A stretch of DNA of 42,206 bases from JBCDJG01 sp038748065 (GTDB lineage: Bacteria > Pseudomonadota > Gammaproteobacteria > Pseudomonadales > Halieaceae), in the NCBI GenBank assembly GCA_038748065.1, contig JBCDJG010000042.1:1-42206 (forward strand), given 5' to 3'. The notes under the pieces are model-generated. The model was not told where the DNA came from and made no database searches. It worked only from the letters and a program-made list of their open reading frames with translations. Within the stretch, counting starts at the first letter, position 1. The number at the start of each line of letters is the position of its first letter. This document shows positions 1 through 8,491 of this stretch, one piece after another. The position numbers and the translations under genes were made by a program.

Positions 1-86
1 AGCTAAGAGCGCGGTTCCGGGGACATGGTTAGCGGGACTTACGCCGTGCTAGACTGCGCCGGGCCAACTTTGATACCAAGTCACCC

Positions 87-1274
87 ATGAACCAATCTCG
101 CTCCCGACAGCTCTTGTTCGTGGTGGGTATGCACCGCTCGGGCACCTCCGCTTTGTGTGCGGCTTTGTCCGCGTCGGGCGCCACCTTCGGCCAGTATTTG
201 CTTGAAGCACTGCCAGGCGTAAATGAAGAGGGCTTCTGGGAAGACGAAGATGTCGTTCGGGTTAATGAGGCACTGATCAACGCGCGAGGCTATGCTTGGT
301 ACACGGCCCTGGACTGGGAAGCTTACAGCAATGAGGCCTTGGCGAGTGTATCTGCAGGTAGCACGTCGGATGAATTGCTGGCTACGATCGACGAGATACT
401 GCAGCGGGGTTTTGGTGATGGCCCACTGGAAGCCGTAAAGGACCCGCGCTTCTGCTTAACCCTGCCGGTCTGGTTGCAAGGCTGTGAAAGGCTCGGTATC
501 GACCCTCACCTCTGCTGGATTTCACGAGAGCCACTTGAAGTTGCAGCCTCCTTGCAGCGTCGTGATGGCTTGCCGCTGGATTACGGCCTCAGGCTGACGT
601 CTGCGTACCTGGCGGCCGCTGAGCAGTGCATGCCAGAGGGCGTTCAAAGCTTCAGCTACAACCAATTGCTCGCAGATCCTGAGGCAATTATTGCTCGGCT
701 GGCGGAAAGCGGTTTGCCACTTTGCGTGACCGGCAGCGAACTGCGCAGTAGCGTGCGTCAGGATCTGCGTAACGAACTGGCGGAGCCGTCGCAGGCGGCC
801 ACAGAGCGAAGCGACCTGGACTTACTTAAACTCATGGCGGAAGCCTTTATAGAGCGAGGCCAGTTACTCACAGAGATTGGTGAGCAGCACACCACCTCAC
901 TGCAGACCTTGCTTGAACGCGACGCCCAGATCGAGGAATTTGACCAACGCCTTAAGACCGCGGGCGCGCATCTTGAACAAGCACTGGCAACGCTGGCAGA
1001 GCGCGACGCTCAGATTCTGGGCTTCGATAAACAGCTCGCCGAACTGGGACAGATGCACGGGGACGCGCTTAAAACGCTTGAAGAGCGCGATGAGCAGATA
1101 GCCGACTTTGACCGACGGCTATCGGAAGTGGGCCAGATGCACAGTGATGCCTTGGCGCGTATTGGCGAATTGGACGAACAAGTGGCGTCGATTTACGAAC
1201 AGCTTGAGCGCGTGTTCGAGACCCCGGTGATGGGCCGCGTGTTCCGGAGAATGTGGATTCGTGAACAAGGTTGA
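87..1274 (+). CDS. Sulfotransferase-family protein with C-terminal coiled-coil repeats
   Basis: This 395-residue protein is probably a PAPS-dependent sulfotransferase acting on a glycan. Residues 14-21 (GMHRSGTS) form the P-loop-like 5'-phosphosulfate-binding motif. KDPR at 118-121 and SREPLEVAASL at about 146-156 fit the later sulfotransferase core, the latter resembling the 3'-phosphate-binding segment. The catalytic-type domain ends near residue 235. Residues 247-377 are a predicted coiled coil made of 28-residue (four-heptad) repeats, followed by a short basic tail. The ATG at 87 places the P-loop at the normal distance from the N-terminus, although no strong ribosome-binding site precedes it. 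The stop overlaps the next gene by 14 nt, so the two are probably translated together. The acceptor substrate cannot be told. The family call is firm; the role of the coiled coil, perhaps oligomerisation or scaffolding, is inference. Confidence 0.85.
   Translation: MNQSRSRQLLFVVGMHRSGTSALCAALSASGATFGQYLLEALPGVNEEGFWEDEDVVRVNEALINARGYAWYTALDWEAYSNEALASVSAGSTSDELLATIDEILQRGFGDGPLEAVKDPRFCLTLPVWLQGCERLGIDPHLCWISREPLEVAASLQRRDGLPLDYGLRLTSAYLAAAEQCMPEGVQSFSYNQLLADPEAIIARLAESGLPLCVTGSELRSSVRQDLRNELAEPSQAATERSDLDLLKLMAEAFIERGQLLTEIGEQHTTSLQTLLERDAQIEEFDQRLKTAGAHLEQALATLAERDAQILGFDKQLAELGQMHGDALKTLEERDEQIADFDRRLSEVGQMHSDALARIGELDEQVASIYEQLERVFETPVMGRVFRRMWIREQG
909..1160 (+). repeat. Three tandem 84-bp (28-residue) coiled-coil repeats
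   Basis: Within the first sulfotransferase gene, residues 275-302, 303-330 and 331-358 align without gaps. Each begins with LxERDxQI and continues through FDxxL to a HxxAL-type end. A degenerate copy precedes them (residues 247-274, conserved mainly in its second half) and a partial copy follows from residue 359. The 28-residue period equals four heptads, consistent with a continuous coiled coil. The repeats are seen directly; expansion by tandem duplication is inferred. Confidence 0.8.
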
Positions 1275-3450
1275 TGTTGTCATTCCGGTTTATGACGGTG
1301 TAGAAGAAACACGGGCCTGTATTGAGTCCGTTCTGGCGACCATAGACGCTGCGTGGACTCGATTAGTGCTGGTCAACGACAGCTCTCCACGGCCTGAAAT
1401 CAGCGCCTACCTGCGAGATGTGGCTGCCACTCACTCCCACGTGCTCCTCCTTGAGAATGAGCAAAATCGGGGCTTCGTGGGAACGGCTAACCGCGGCATG
1501 AGCGCAGAAGGTGGGCATGACGTGGTGCTGCTGAACAGCGACGTAGAAGTGGCTGGCGACTGGCTCGTACGCCTGCGCGAGGCGGCTTATCACCACCCTT
1601 CGGTGGGCAGCCTGACGCCATTTTCGAATAACGCGACGATTTTCAGCTTTCCCAACCTGTGCCGAGATAACGCGCTGCTATTCAACTTATCGCTCTCTGA
1701 AATTGATGCTGGCTTTGCCGAGAGCGCCAGTGTCGACGATGCGTATGTTGTGCCAACGGGCGTGGGCTGCTGTATGTACATCCGGCGCGATTGCCTCGAG
1801 GTCGTCGGCCTGCTCGACGAGGAGACCTTCGGCAAGGGATACGGGGAAGAAAATGACTGGTGTCAGCGGGCGATCAAGGCCGGCTACAAGAATTATCACC
1901 TTGGAAACTGCTTTGTCTATCACAAGGGAGGCGTCAGCTTTCGTGACGAGCAGGACCCACGAATCGCTGTAGCCCTTGATGTGCTCGACCAACGCTACCC
2001 GAGCTACCACGCTGACATTCAACGCTATATCGCTGAGGATCCAGCGCGCCAGCTGCGCACGCGGGTCTTGCTGCAGCTATTCGCCAGGCAGGCGCGGCCC
2101 AAGGTCGCGTTCCTCTCACATAAGCTTGGCGGCGGTGCGCAGCAGCACGTTGATGAACTGGCCTCACTCTATGCTCAGGAAGCCCTGTTTTTGCAGATCA
2201 CCCCGGAGGAGGACGGTCAGAGCATCGTCATGACGGTGTTCGACCAGGGGCAGCGTCTGCAGGATGCCCTGCATTTTCAAGTCGACGCGGAGTACGACAA
2301 ACTGCTTGGGCTGTTGCGTGAGCTGGGCGTTGGACACGTGCATTTCCATCACACCATGGGCCTGCACCCCAGGCTCTGGGTACTGGCCGAAGCCCTGGCC
2401 TGTAGCCATGACCTGACGGTTCACGACTATTACCTGGTTAACGGTAACCCGACGCTGACCGATGCAGAGGCCCGTTTTGTGGGCGACAATCATCCGGAGT
2501 TTGATGCCGTTTGTGCAGGGCACTATCCGCTGCCGGCGGGCGTAAGCGCGGAGTCCTGGCGCGCTAACCAGCAGCTGATGATTGAAAGCGCCCAGCGCAT
2601 CATATTTCCCTCGCGCGACGCCGCCAATCGATTTGCTCGCTTCTTTGATAGCAGCCGCGCCGTCGTCGCCTACCACCCTGATTTCCGAGCCTCACAGCCT
2701 TATCCAGCACCTACCTGGCGCTACGGGGGAGAGGGTCCCTTGCGCGTGCTCGTTGTCGGTGCCATCAGCCGCGAAAAGGGCGCTGATGTGATTGAATCCG
2801 TGGCCCGCGCAGTGCCGGGCACTGGCCTCGAGTTTCACTTGCTGGGCTATGCCTACCGCGGCCTTGACGCCGACGTGGTCACACACGGTCCCTATGACCA
2901 CCGAGAGGTGTACGGGCTCGTTGAACAGATCAATCCACACGTAATCTGGTACCCCGCGCTCTGGCCGGAAACCTATAGCTACACGCTCAGTATCGCCCTG
3001 CATATGGGCCTGCCGGTTGTGGTGCCGGACATTGGGGCTTTTGCCGAGCGCGTACGCGGTCGCGATTTGAGTGTCGTCTGCGCCTGGGATACCTCCGTTG
3101 AAGCCTGGGCGAATTTCTGGGCCGGAATCGCTACAACAGGTCAGCTGTCGGCGCCGGCCTGTGGCGTGGGCCCGGAGTCGGAGCAGTCGGAGAGCTTTTA
3201 TGCCGGGCAGTACCTGGCGACTGTTCCTGCTCGAGCGGGTGAAGTGCGGCGAGCAACACTCATCGGCCTGGCTGGGAACCTGTATGCCAATACGCCAGAG
3301 TTGAGTGCGCGGGAGCGCCTGCTCGGTCGCATTTGGAAGCTAAGTCGTCAGCCCGTAGTCGCGCGCATGATCTCCATGGTGCCCTTCAGCGTGCAGCAGG
3401 CTATCAAGCGGCGACTTTCGGCCAAGCCGATGCATGACATTGTGCGCTGA
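1261..3450 (+). CDS. Two-domain glycosyltransferase (GT2 + GT4-like)
   Basis: This 729-residue protein joins two glycosyltransferase domains and probably adds successive sugars to a surface glycan in the cytoplasm. The N-terminal GT2 (GT-A) domain shows VVIPVYDG at residues 6-13, a DxD-like NSDVEV at 92-97, and GEENDW at 195-200 followed by HKGG at 221-224. The C-terminal half is a GT4/GT-B domain. It has an N-terminal lobe from about residue 279 with a GGGAQQH glycine-rich loop, then VLVVGAISREKG at about 500, and PETYSYTLSIALHMGLP at about 570. In that last motif the second Glu of the usual EX7E pair is Ile. The start is GTG at 1261, which keeps the GT2 motif at residue 6. It overlaps the upstream stop by 14 nt and the next start by 1 nt (TGATG), so translational coupling is likely. 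The sugars are unknown. Confidence 0.85.
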   Translation: MNKVDVVIPVYDGVEETRACIESVLATIDAAWTRLVLVNDSSPRPEISAYLRDVAATHSHVLLLENEQNRGFVGTANRGMSAEGGHDVVLLNSDVEVAGDWLVRLREAAYHHPSVGSLTPFSNNATIFSFPNLCRDNALLFNLSLSEIDAGFAESASVDDAYVVPTGVGCCMYIRRDCLEVVGLLDEETFGKGYGEENDWCQRAIKAGYKNYHLGNCFVYHKGGVSFRDEQDPRIAVALDVLDQRYPSYHADIQRYIAEDPARQLRTRVLLQLFARQARPKVAFLSHKLGGGAQQHVDELASLYAQEALFLQITPEEDGQSIVMTVFDQGQRLQDALHFQVDAEYDKLLGLLRELGVGHVHFHHTMGLHPRLWVLAEALACSHDLTVHDYYLVNGNPTLTDAEARFVGDNHPEFDAVCAGHYPLPAGVSAESWRANQQLMIESAQRIIFPSRDAANRFARFFDSSRAVVAYHPDFRASQPYPAPTWRYGGEGPLRVLVVGAISREKGADVIESVARAVPGTGLEFHLLGYAYRGLDADVVTHGPYDHREVYGLVEQINPHVIWYPALWPETYSYTLSIALHMGLPVVVPDIGAFAERVRGRDLSVVCAWDTSVEAWANFWAGIATTGQLSAPACGVGPESEQSESFYAGQYLATVPARAGEVRRATLIGLAGNLYANTPELSARERLLGRIWKLSRQPVVARMISMVPFSVQQAIKRRLSAKPMHDIVR

Positions 3451-4562
3451 TGGCCGAGGTTTACATCCATATTGGCGCGCCCAAAACGGCAACGTCCACG
3501 CTGCAATCAGTACTGGCGCAGAAAAGTGCCAAGCTGTTGAAGCAGGGCGTTCTCTACCCGGCGCAGTGTCGCAGTGGTGACGCCCATCATGTGCTGGTGT
3601 GTGACCTGATCGAGGAACACCACGGTAGCTCGATGCCGGATGTCTGGTATGGCGATTATCCCCGCGGGCAGTCCTGGCAGGCCCTGGGTGATGAAATTGC
3701 TGGCTACGGTGATAAGGTTCAGCGGGTCGTTATTAGCTCGGAACTGTTCTTTGGTCAGACTCGCAACCTTGACGAAATCCTTGAGGACATTCGTGCGCGT
3801 CTCGCCGGCCATCAGGTGCATATCGTCGCCTACCTTCGCCGGCAGGACCAGCTATACAGCTCTTTCTTCAATCAGGATGTGAAGGGCGCACGACAGTGGC
3901 CCGGCACCGCCTACCAGTTTTACGCTACGCATCAGATTTTCCAGCGTGACTACTACAGTATTATGCAGGCCTACGCAGATGCCTTTGGCGCCGATAATGT
4001 GCACCTGCGACCTTTTGAACCGGGGCAATGGCATCATGGCGATATCGTCAGCGATTTCTGTGCCTCAACGGGTTTGCCCGGGCTCTCTGCCGGCAGCATT
4101 GAGCGCAACGAAAGCCTGGGCCCGAATCAGCTTTATATCAAACAGGCCCTGAACCGGCTAGGCTTCGAGAAGGCGCATAACGAAGACATTCTGCGCATTG
4201 TGCTCAAGCTCTGTCCCGAGCGTTCAGCGCGAAATATCATGTATGTAAACAAGCGGCCCTACATGCGACTGCGCGAGGAGTGGTTGAAGACTAACCGCAA
4301 GCTGTCTCGCAGCTACCTGCAGGGAGAGCCATTTTTTAGGGAAGCGATTCCAAGCGCCACGCAGCTGGAACCTTTTGAAACCGATGCCGTGGTCTTGCAG
4401 GATTACCTGAAGCGCCTGGTGGCGAGGTTACAACGCGGCAGCTACGCGGAATATCGAACCTTGCTGGCACAGGCGGCCTTGCTGCTTGCGGCTGAACAGA
4501 ATCTCTGGGGTCATTTGCCCGCAGAGCAGATTCAAGTGCTTCTAGAGTTCGCTCGCGAGTGA
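3450..4562 (+). CDS. Sulfotransferase-like protein
   Basis: This 370-residue protein begins with a beta-strand/P-loop of sulfotransferase type, IHIGAPKTATSTLQ at residues 6-19, where KTATST replaces the more usual KxGTT. Such proteins occur widely in bacterial polysaccharide loci and are thought to transfer sulfate from PAPS to glycan hydroxyls. A VVISSELFF segment and a HIVAYLRRQDQLYSS segment further on fit the central sheet and the 3'-phosphate-binding region. There is no signal peptide or clear membrane segment, so a cytoplasmic enzyme is expected. Its ATG shares a base with the stop of the upstream glycosyltransferase, and its own stop overlaps the next GTG by 4 nt. The family call rests on the P-loop and the context; the exact acceptor is unknown. 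Confidence 0.75.
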   Translation: MAEVYIHIGAPKTATSTLQSVLAQKSAKLLKQGVLYPAQCRSGDAHHVLVCDLIEEHHGSSMPDVWYGDYPRGQSWQALGDEIAGYGDKVQRVVISSELFFGQTRNLDEILEDIRARLAGHQVHIVAYLRRQDQLYSSFFNQDVKGARQWPGTAYQFYATHQIFQRDYYSIMQAYADAFGADNVHLRPFEPGQWHHGDIVSDFCASTGLPGLSAGSIERNESLGPNQLYIKQALNRLGFEKAHNEDILRIVLKLCPERSARNIMYVNKRPYMRLREEWLKTNRKLSRSYLQGEPFFREAIPSATQLEPFETDAVVLQDYLKRLVARLQRGSYAEYRTLLAQAALLLAAEQNLWGHLPAEQIQVLLEFARE

Positions 4563-5401
4563 GTTTTTTCCAACGGGTGCGCAGCAAGTATCTGCTGCGC
4601 AGCAGCAATAGGCAACAAACAGGTAAGATGCAGATTAGTTACGACCAGGTAGGCCTGCACGAGGCCGAATTGCGGCGTTATTTTGACACCTTTGCTCTGG
4701 AGCAGTCCGCAGTGCCGCTAGGCAGGCCAGTCTGTATTTTGCTGTTCACCAATCGTTCGGGCTCCTCGCTCGTGTCAGAGCACCTGCGGGCCACCAACTG
4801 TTTTACCGGTCTCGGTGAGCCCTTGAACTACAAGCTGGTGCGCGAACGCTGCGATGAGGAGGGCATCAGGCATTTTCCCGACTACATTCGCTGGCTGGTC
4901 GATCGGATGGGCCGCGAAGGCGCAATGTACGGTTTGAAGGCCTCCTTCGATCAGGCGATGATGCTGGTCAGGGCCGGCATTGTCCCGGGCTTTTTTAACG
5001 ACGTTCGCTGGGTGCTGATCGAGCGTAGCGACATCCTTTCTCAGGCTGTTTCGTTTTCGATCGCCTCGCAGACCAAGAAGTGGCACAGCCACCGCGGTGA
5101 AGCGCAGGTTGAACCTCAGTACGATTTTGCGCAGATTCGAAAGCGTGTACAGACGCTTTCGCAGGCCTACGCAGCGATGAACAGCTTCTGCGCCGTATTC
5201 GACCTGAATCCTTATCGCATCAATTACGAGCAGTTTGCAGCGGAGCCTGTGGGCGGCGCCGAAGCGCTGGCTGCTTACCTCGGCTATCCCGAAGCACGGG
5301 TTGATGAGTCGAGGCTGAAGATGCGTAAACAGCGCAATGAGGTTAATGCGCAGTTTCGGGACCGGTTTGTTGAAGAGTTTCGAGCGTCGATGCGTGACTA
5401 G
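4559..5401 (+). CDS. Stf0/NodH-type sulfotransferase
   Basis: This 280-residue protein resembles the Stf0 (LPS/trehalose/NodH-like) sulfotransferase family, which uses PAPS to sulfate sugars. The signature is ILLFTNRSGSSLVSEHL near residues 60-76, with NRSGSS as the phosphosulfate loop, followed by GLGEPLNY, a segment typical of Stf0 proteins. VRWVLIERSDILSQAVSF near residue 150 fits the PAPS 3'-phosphate-binding strand-helix. The GTG at 4559 overlaps the previous stop in a GTGA arrangement. An in-frame ATG at 4628, preceded by AGG, would give 257 residues and is a real alternative. The gene lies in a run with other sulfotransferases and glycosyltransferases, which supports a role in glycan sulfation. 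Confidence 0.8.
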   Translation: MSFFQRVRSKYLLRSSNRQQTGKMQISYDQVGLHEAELRRYFDTFALEQSAVPLGRPVCILLFTNRSGSSLVSEHLRATNCFTGLGEPLNYKLVRERCDEEGIRHFPDYIRWLVDRMGREGAMYGLKASFDQAMMLVRAGIVPGFFNDVRWVLIERSDILSQAVSFSIASQTKKWHSHRGEAQVEPQYDFAQIRKRVQTLSQAYAAMNSFCAVFDLNPYRINYEQFAAEPVGGAEALAAYLGYPEARVDESRLKMRKQRNEVNAQFRDRFVEEFRASMRD

Positions 5402-5418
5402 GGCGGAATAACACAGAT

Positions 5419-6681
5419 ATGGCGATTGATTGGGCAGAGCTACGCACCTCGATGTTAAATCGGCGGATGCTGATCTGTATCTTCACGGGCTTTGCCTCCG
5501 GTATGCCGCTCTATGTTCTCTACCAGCTTGTTCCCCTGTGGCTGAGAGACCAGGATGTCTCACTCACAGAGATCGGTCTGTTTGCGCTGGTGGGTATGCC
5601 CTACGCCTGGAAGTTCCTCTGGGCGCCTTTTATGGATCGCTGGACTCCGCCAATGCTCGGGCGGCGAAGGGGCTGGATGCTGGTCTGCCAGATCGGACTG
5701 ATCGCGTTTATCGGCGCATTGGGTATGTTCAAGGCGGAACAGAGTCTGTCTGTGATAGCCGCGTTGTGCGTAGCGGTAGCGTTCTTCAGCGCCAGCCAGG
5801 ACATAGTGATTGATGCCTATCGACGCGAAATACTACCTGATGAGGAGCTGGGGCTTGGCAACTCAGTGCACGTGGCTGCCTATCGTGTGTCTACGCTGAT
5901 ACCGGGTTCACTGTCTTTCATCCTTGCGGATCACCTGCCCTGGGGTACCGTATTCTGGATAACGGCAGCGTTTATGCTGATCGGCGTTGCGCTGTCTGTT
6001 TATGCCCCGGAACCCGATACTGAACGGCCGCAGTATAAGGGGCTGCGCGATACCGTGACGCTGCCTTTTAACGAGTATCTTGGCCGCCGGGGCTGGAAGG
6101 CGATGTTACTCATCCTGAGCTTTATGTTCCTGTACAAGCTTGGCGACAACATGGCGACGGCACTGTCTACGGTGTTCTACTACGACCTGGGTTTCACCAA
6201 AACCCAAATCGGCACGGTTGCCAAACACGCCGCACTCTGGCCCGCCATTATCGGTGGTCTCTTCGGTGGCATCATTATGATTCGCCTTGGCATTAATCGC
6301 GCCCTATGGTTGTTCGGCGTTGTGCAGGTCCTCAGTATCCTGGGTTTTGCCGTGCTGGCGGAGGCGGGTGCGGTGGTGTGGTTGCTTGCCGCGGTTATCG
6401 CCTTTGAATACACCGGCGTGGGCCTTGGCACCGCTGCGTTCACCGCATTTATCGCGCGAGAAACCAGTCGCACCTTTGCCGCGACACAGTTCGCCCTGTT
6501 TACCGCCTTGGCCGCTGTACCGAGGACCTTTGCAAACGCCACGACGGGATTCATCGCGGATACGGTTGGCTGGTATGACTTCTTCATCATCTGTGCGCTG
6601 TGCGCCATACCCGGCATGCTTCTGCTGATATGGGTTGCACCCTGGCGGGGCGACGATGAGTCATCTCAGTCGAGCGCCTAG
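5419..6681 (+). CDS. ampG: AmpG-family muropeptide permease (MFS transporter)
   Basis: This 420-residue polytopic membrane protein has about twelve hydrophobic segments. It carries the AmpG hallmarks: GFASGMPLYVLYQLVP near the first helix, FLWAPFMDRWTPPMLGRRRGW across loop 2-3, and FFSASQDIVIDAYRRE near residue 128. AmpG imports GlcNAc-anhydromuropeptides from the periplasm across the inner membrane for peptidoglycan recycling. The ATG follows GGGCGG at short distance and lies 17 nt after the sulfotransferase stop, so it probably shares that transcript. Its presence inside a sulfotransferase/glycosyltransferase cluster is unusual. It may be the canonical AmpG or a paralogue importing other sugars; sequence alone does not decide this. 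Confidence 0.8.
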   Translation: MAIDWAELRTSMLNRRMLICIFTGFASGMPLYVLYQLVPLWLRDQDVSLTEIGLFALVGMPYAWKFLWAPFMDRWTPPMLGRRRGWMLVCQIGLIAFIGALGMFKAEQSLSVIAALCVAVAFFSASQDIVIDAYRREILPDEELGLGNSVHVAAYRVSTLIPGSLSFILADHLPWGTVFWITAAFMLIGVALSVYAPEPDTERPQYKGLRDTVTLPFNEYLGRRGWKAMLLILSFMFLYKLGDNMATALSTVFYYDLGFTKTQIGTVAKHAALWPAIIGGLFGGIIMIRLGINRALWLFGVVQVLSILGFAVLAEAGAVVWLLAAVIAFEYTGVGLGTAAFTAFIARETSRTFAATQFALFTALAAVPRTFANATTGFIADTVGWYDFFIICALCAIPGMLLLIWVAPWRGDDESSQSSA

Positions 6682-6707
6682 TCAGTGAGTAGCGCCATCG
6701 TTATACT
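6679..6707 (+). promoter_or_regulatory. Candidate sigma-70 promoter before second sulfotransferase/GT unit
   Basis: TAGTCA (6679-6684) and TATACT (6702-6707) are separated by 17 nt and lie just upstream of the sulfotransferase starting at 6737. Each matches the consensus at four and five of six positions respectively. The -35 overlaps the stop codon of the permease gene. This suggests that the genes at 6737 and 7444 can be transcribed separately. Confidence 0.4.
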
Positions 6708-6736
6708 TCCCGGGTGCGAAATATAAAAGACACGCC

Positions 6737-7438
6737 ATGAACGTGCCTGAGCGATTAATCTGCATTCTGGGCATGCATCGCAGCGGTACCAGTTGCCTGA
6801 CAGGCTCCCTGCAGCAGGCGGGCCTACACCTAGGACAACACTTCAAGCGCAATCCCCATAACTTGAAGGGTAACCGTGAAAATCCCGGCTTCGTCGCGCT
6901 CAACGATGCGGTGCTTGCTGCCAACAGGGGTGCCTGGGATTTTCCGCCCCGGCATGTCAGCTGGAGCGATGTCCAGCTAGATCGGGCTCGAGCGCTGCTT
7001 GACCAGCACGCGGATCACGCTGTAGTCGGCTTCAAGGACCCGCGCACCTTGCTGGTCCTCAACGGCTGGCGCCAGTTGGTACCTCATATGCTGCGCGTCG
7101 GCATTTTCCGCCACCCCAATGCAGTTGCCCAGTCGCTGGTGGTGCGCAGTGGTGGTGAGATGCAATGGCGACAGTGCCTACGCTTGTGGTACCAGTACAA
7201 CCGCAAGCTGCTGGCAGAGTATCAGCGCAGTGCTTTTCCCATATTGTGTTTTGACGCGCCTGAGGAGATATTTCAAAGCAAGGTAGATGCGGTCAGTCGA
7301 GAGCTTGGACTGCAGCCGCCCGACGGCGAGGAACGCTTTTACAGCGCGGAATTGCGCAGCTCAGATGGCAGTCTTGCGACGGAGCTGCCCTGGAAGGTCA
7401 ATCGGCTGTATCAACGGCTGCTGCGGATTGCCTACTGA
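6737..7438 (+). CDS. Sulfotransferase-family protein
   Basis: This compact 233-residue protein has a P-loop, GMHRSGTS, at residues 12-19 that is identical to that of the 87-1274 gene. It also has KDPR at 100-103 and FRHPNAVAQSL at about 124-134, corresponding to the 3'-phosphate-binding SREP segment of that paralogue. It lacks the coiled-coil extension. A PAPS-dependent cytoplasmic sulfotransferase acting on a glycan is the likely role. ATG at 6737 follows an intergenic stretch of 55 nt holding a candidate promoter. The next gene starts 5 nt after its stop, so the pair is probably co-transcribed. The shared motifs point to common ancestry of the two genes; the acceptor is unknown. Confidence 0.8.
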   Translation: MNVPERLICILGMHRSGTSCLTGSLQQAGLHLGQHFKRNPHNLKGNRENPGFVALNDAVLAANRGAWDFPPRHVSWSDVQLDRARALLDQHADHAVVGFKDPRTLLVLNGWRQLVPHMLRVGIFRHPNAVAQSLVVRSGGEMQWRQCLRLWYQYNRKLLAEYQRSAFPILCFDAPEEIFQSKVDAVSRELGLQPPDGEERFYSAELRSSDGSLATELPWKVNRLYQRLLRIAY

Positions 7439-7443
7439 ATGCA

Positions 7444-8454
7444 ATGATGTCGAAGCGACTAACAGAATGGATTCGCAGCCGCGAGGGTAACGAAGCACAG
7501 CCATCCCGGCCGAAAATAAGCTTCGTCGTTATTGTCTACGACATGCCCCGACAGGCTGAAAACACCTTGCTGTCGCTGTGCTCTGGCTATCAGTACGGCG
7601 CGAATGTCTCGGACTACGAAGTCATTGTGGTGGAGAATGAGTCACCCCGTACGCTGTCCCCCGAGCTGGTGGATTCACTGCCCGAGAACTACTTCTACTA
7701 TTTGCGAGCCAATGCGGAGACCAGCCCGGTGTTCGCCATCAATTTCGGCGCCGAACGAGCCCGGGGCGACCACATCTGCGTCATGATCGACGGCGCACGG
7801 ATGGTTACACCAGGGGTGATTCGCAATCTGCTGCTTGGTCACCAGCTATTCGAGCGAGCCGTGGTTGCTGTGCCGGGCTACCATCTCGGGCGAGAACTTC
7901 AGCAGGAAGCGGTTGATGGCGGTTATAGCGTCGACCAGGAGCTCGAAATGCTGGCTGCCAGTCGCTGGCCAGTGGACGGCTATGCGCTGTTTGATATCGC
8001 CTGCTTCAGCGGTTCCTGCGCACCGGGCTTCTTTTTACCCAACAGCGAAAGCAATTGCCTGAGCATCCCTCGCACGCTGTGGCGGGAACTGGGTGGCTGT
8101 GATGAGCGCTTTGATATGCGCGGCGGTGGCCTGGTAAACCTCGACCTCTACAAGCGGGCCTGCGAGTACCCGGATGTTCGCCATGTCATCATTCCCGGAG
8201 AGGGCACCTTTCACCAGTTTCACGGCGGCGTCACAACTGGCGGCGAAGCACGTGAGATTCGCGAAGCTTACATAGAGGATAGCAAAGCGCAGTATCGCTC
8301 ACTGCGCGGTGTCGAATACGAGAGCCCCAATACGGTGCCCGTCTACCTTGGCGAAATGCCACCTGAGGCGCAGAAGTTTGTGCATTATTCGGCCCGACGG
8401 GTTCTCAATCACCGTCAGGAAGAGCCGCTGCCTTCGCCCTGGTTTGACGCCTGA
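7444..8454 (+). CDS. GT2-like glycosyltransferase, DGA-motif subfamily (copy 1)
   Basis: This 336-residue GT-A-fold protein begins with ISFVVIVYDMPRQAENTLLSL (residues about 25-45) and EVIVVENES, the nucleotide-sugar-binding strands of GT2 enzymes. Where GT2 enzymes normally have DxD it has VMIDGARMVTPGV. It also has ESNCL, GGCDERFDMRGGG and GEGTFHQFHGG further on. These four blocks recur in the proteins at 10819-11730 and 11735-12691, so the three are paralogues of one subfamily. A role in adding a sugar to the surface glycan is likely but the donor is unknown. Tandem ATG codons at 7444 and 7447 are both usable. The gene is last on this strand and converges with the sulfotransferase on the opposite strand, 37 nt away. 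Confidence 0.75.
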   Translation: MMSKRLTEWIRSREGNEAQPSRPKISFVVIVYDMPRQAENTLLSLCSGYQYGANVSDYEVIVVENESPRTLSPELVDSLPENYFYYLRANAETSPVFAINFGAERARGDHICVMIDGARMVTPGVIRNLLLGHQLFERAVVAVPGYHLGRELQQEAVDGGYSVDQELEMLAASRWPVDGYALFDIACFSGSCAPGFFLPNSESNCLSIPRTLWRELGGCDERFDMRGGGLVNLDLYKRACEYPDVRHVIIPGEGTFHQFHGGVTTGGEAREIREAYIEDSKAQYRSLRGVEYESPNTVPVYLGEMPPEAQKFVHYSARRVLNHRQEEPLPSPWFDA

Positions 8455-8491
8455 CTGCGGTGTCATCGGAAGCGAATCGGTCAGAATCTGG

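Noticed and set aside
1..86. Remnant of an upstream gene or a promoter at the window start
   Set aside because: A TAA at 4-6 could end an upstream frame, and TAGACT at 50-55 is -10-like, but there is too little sequence and no -35 to support either.
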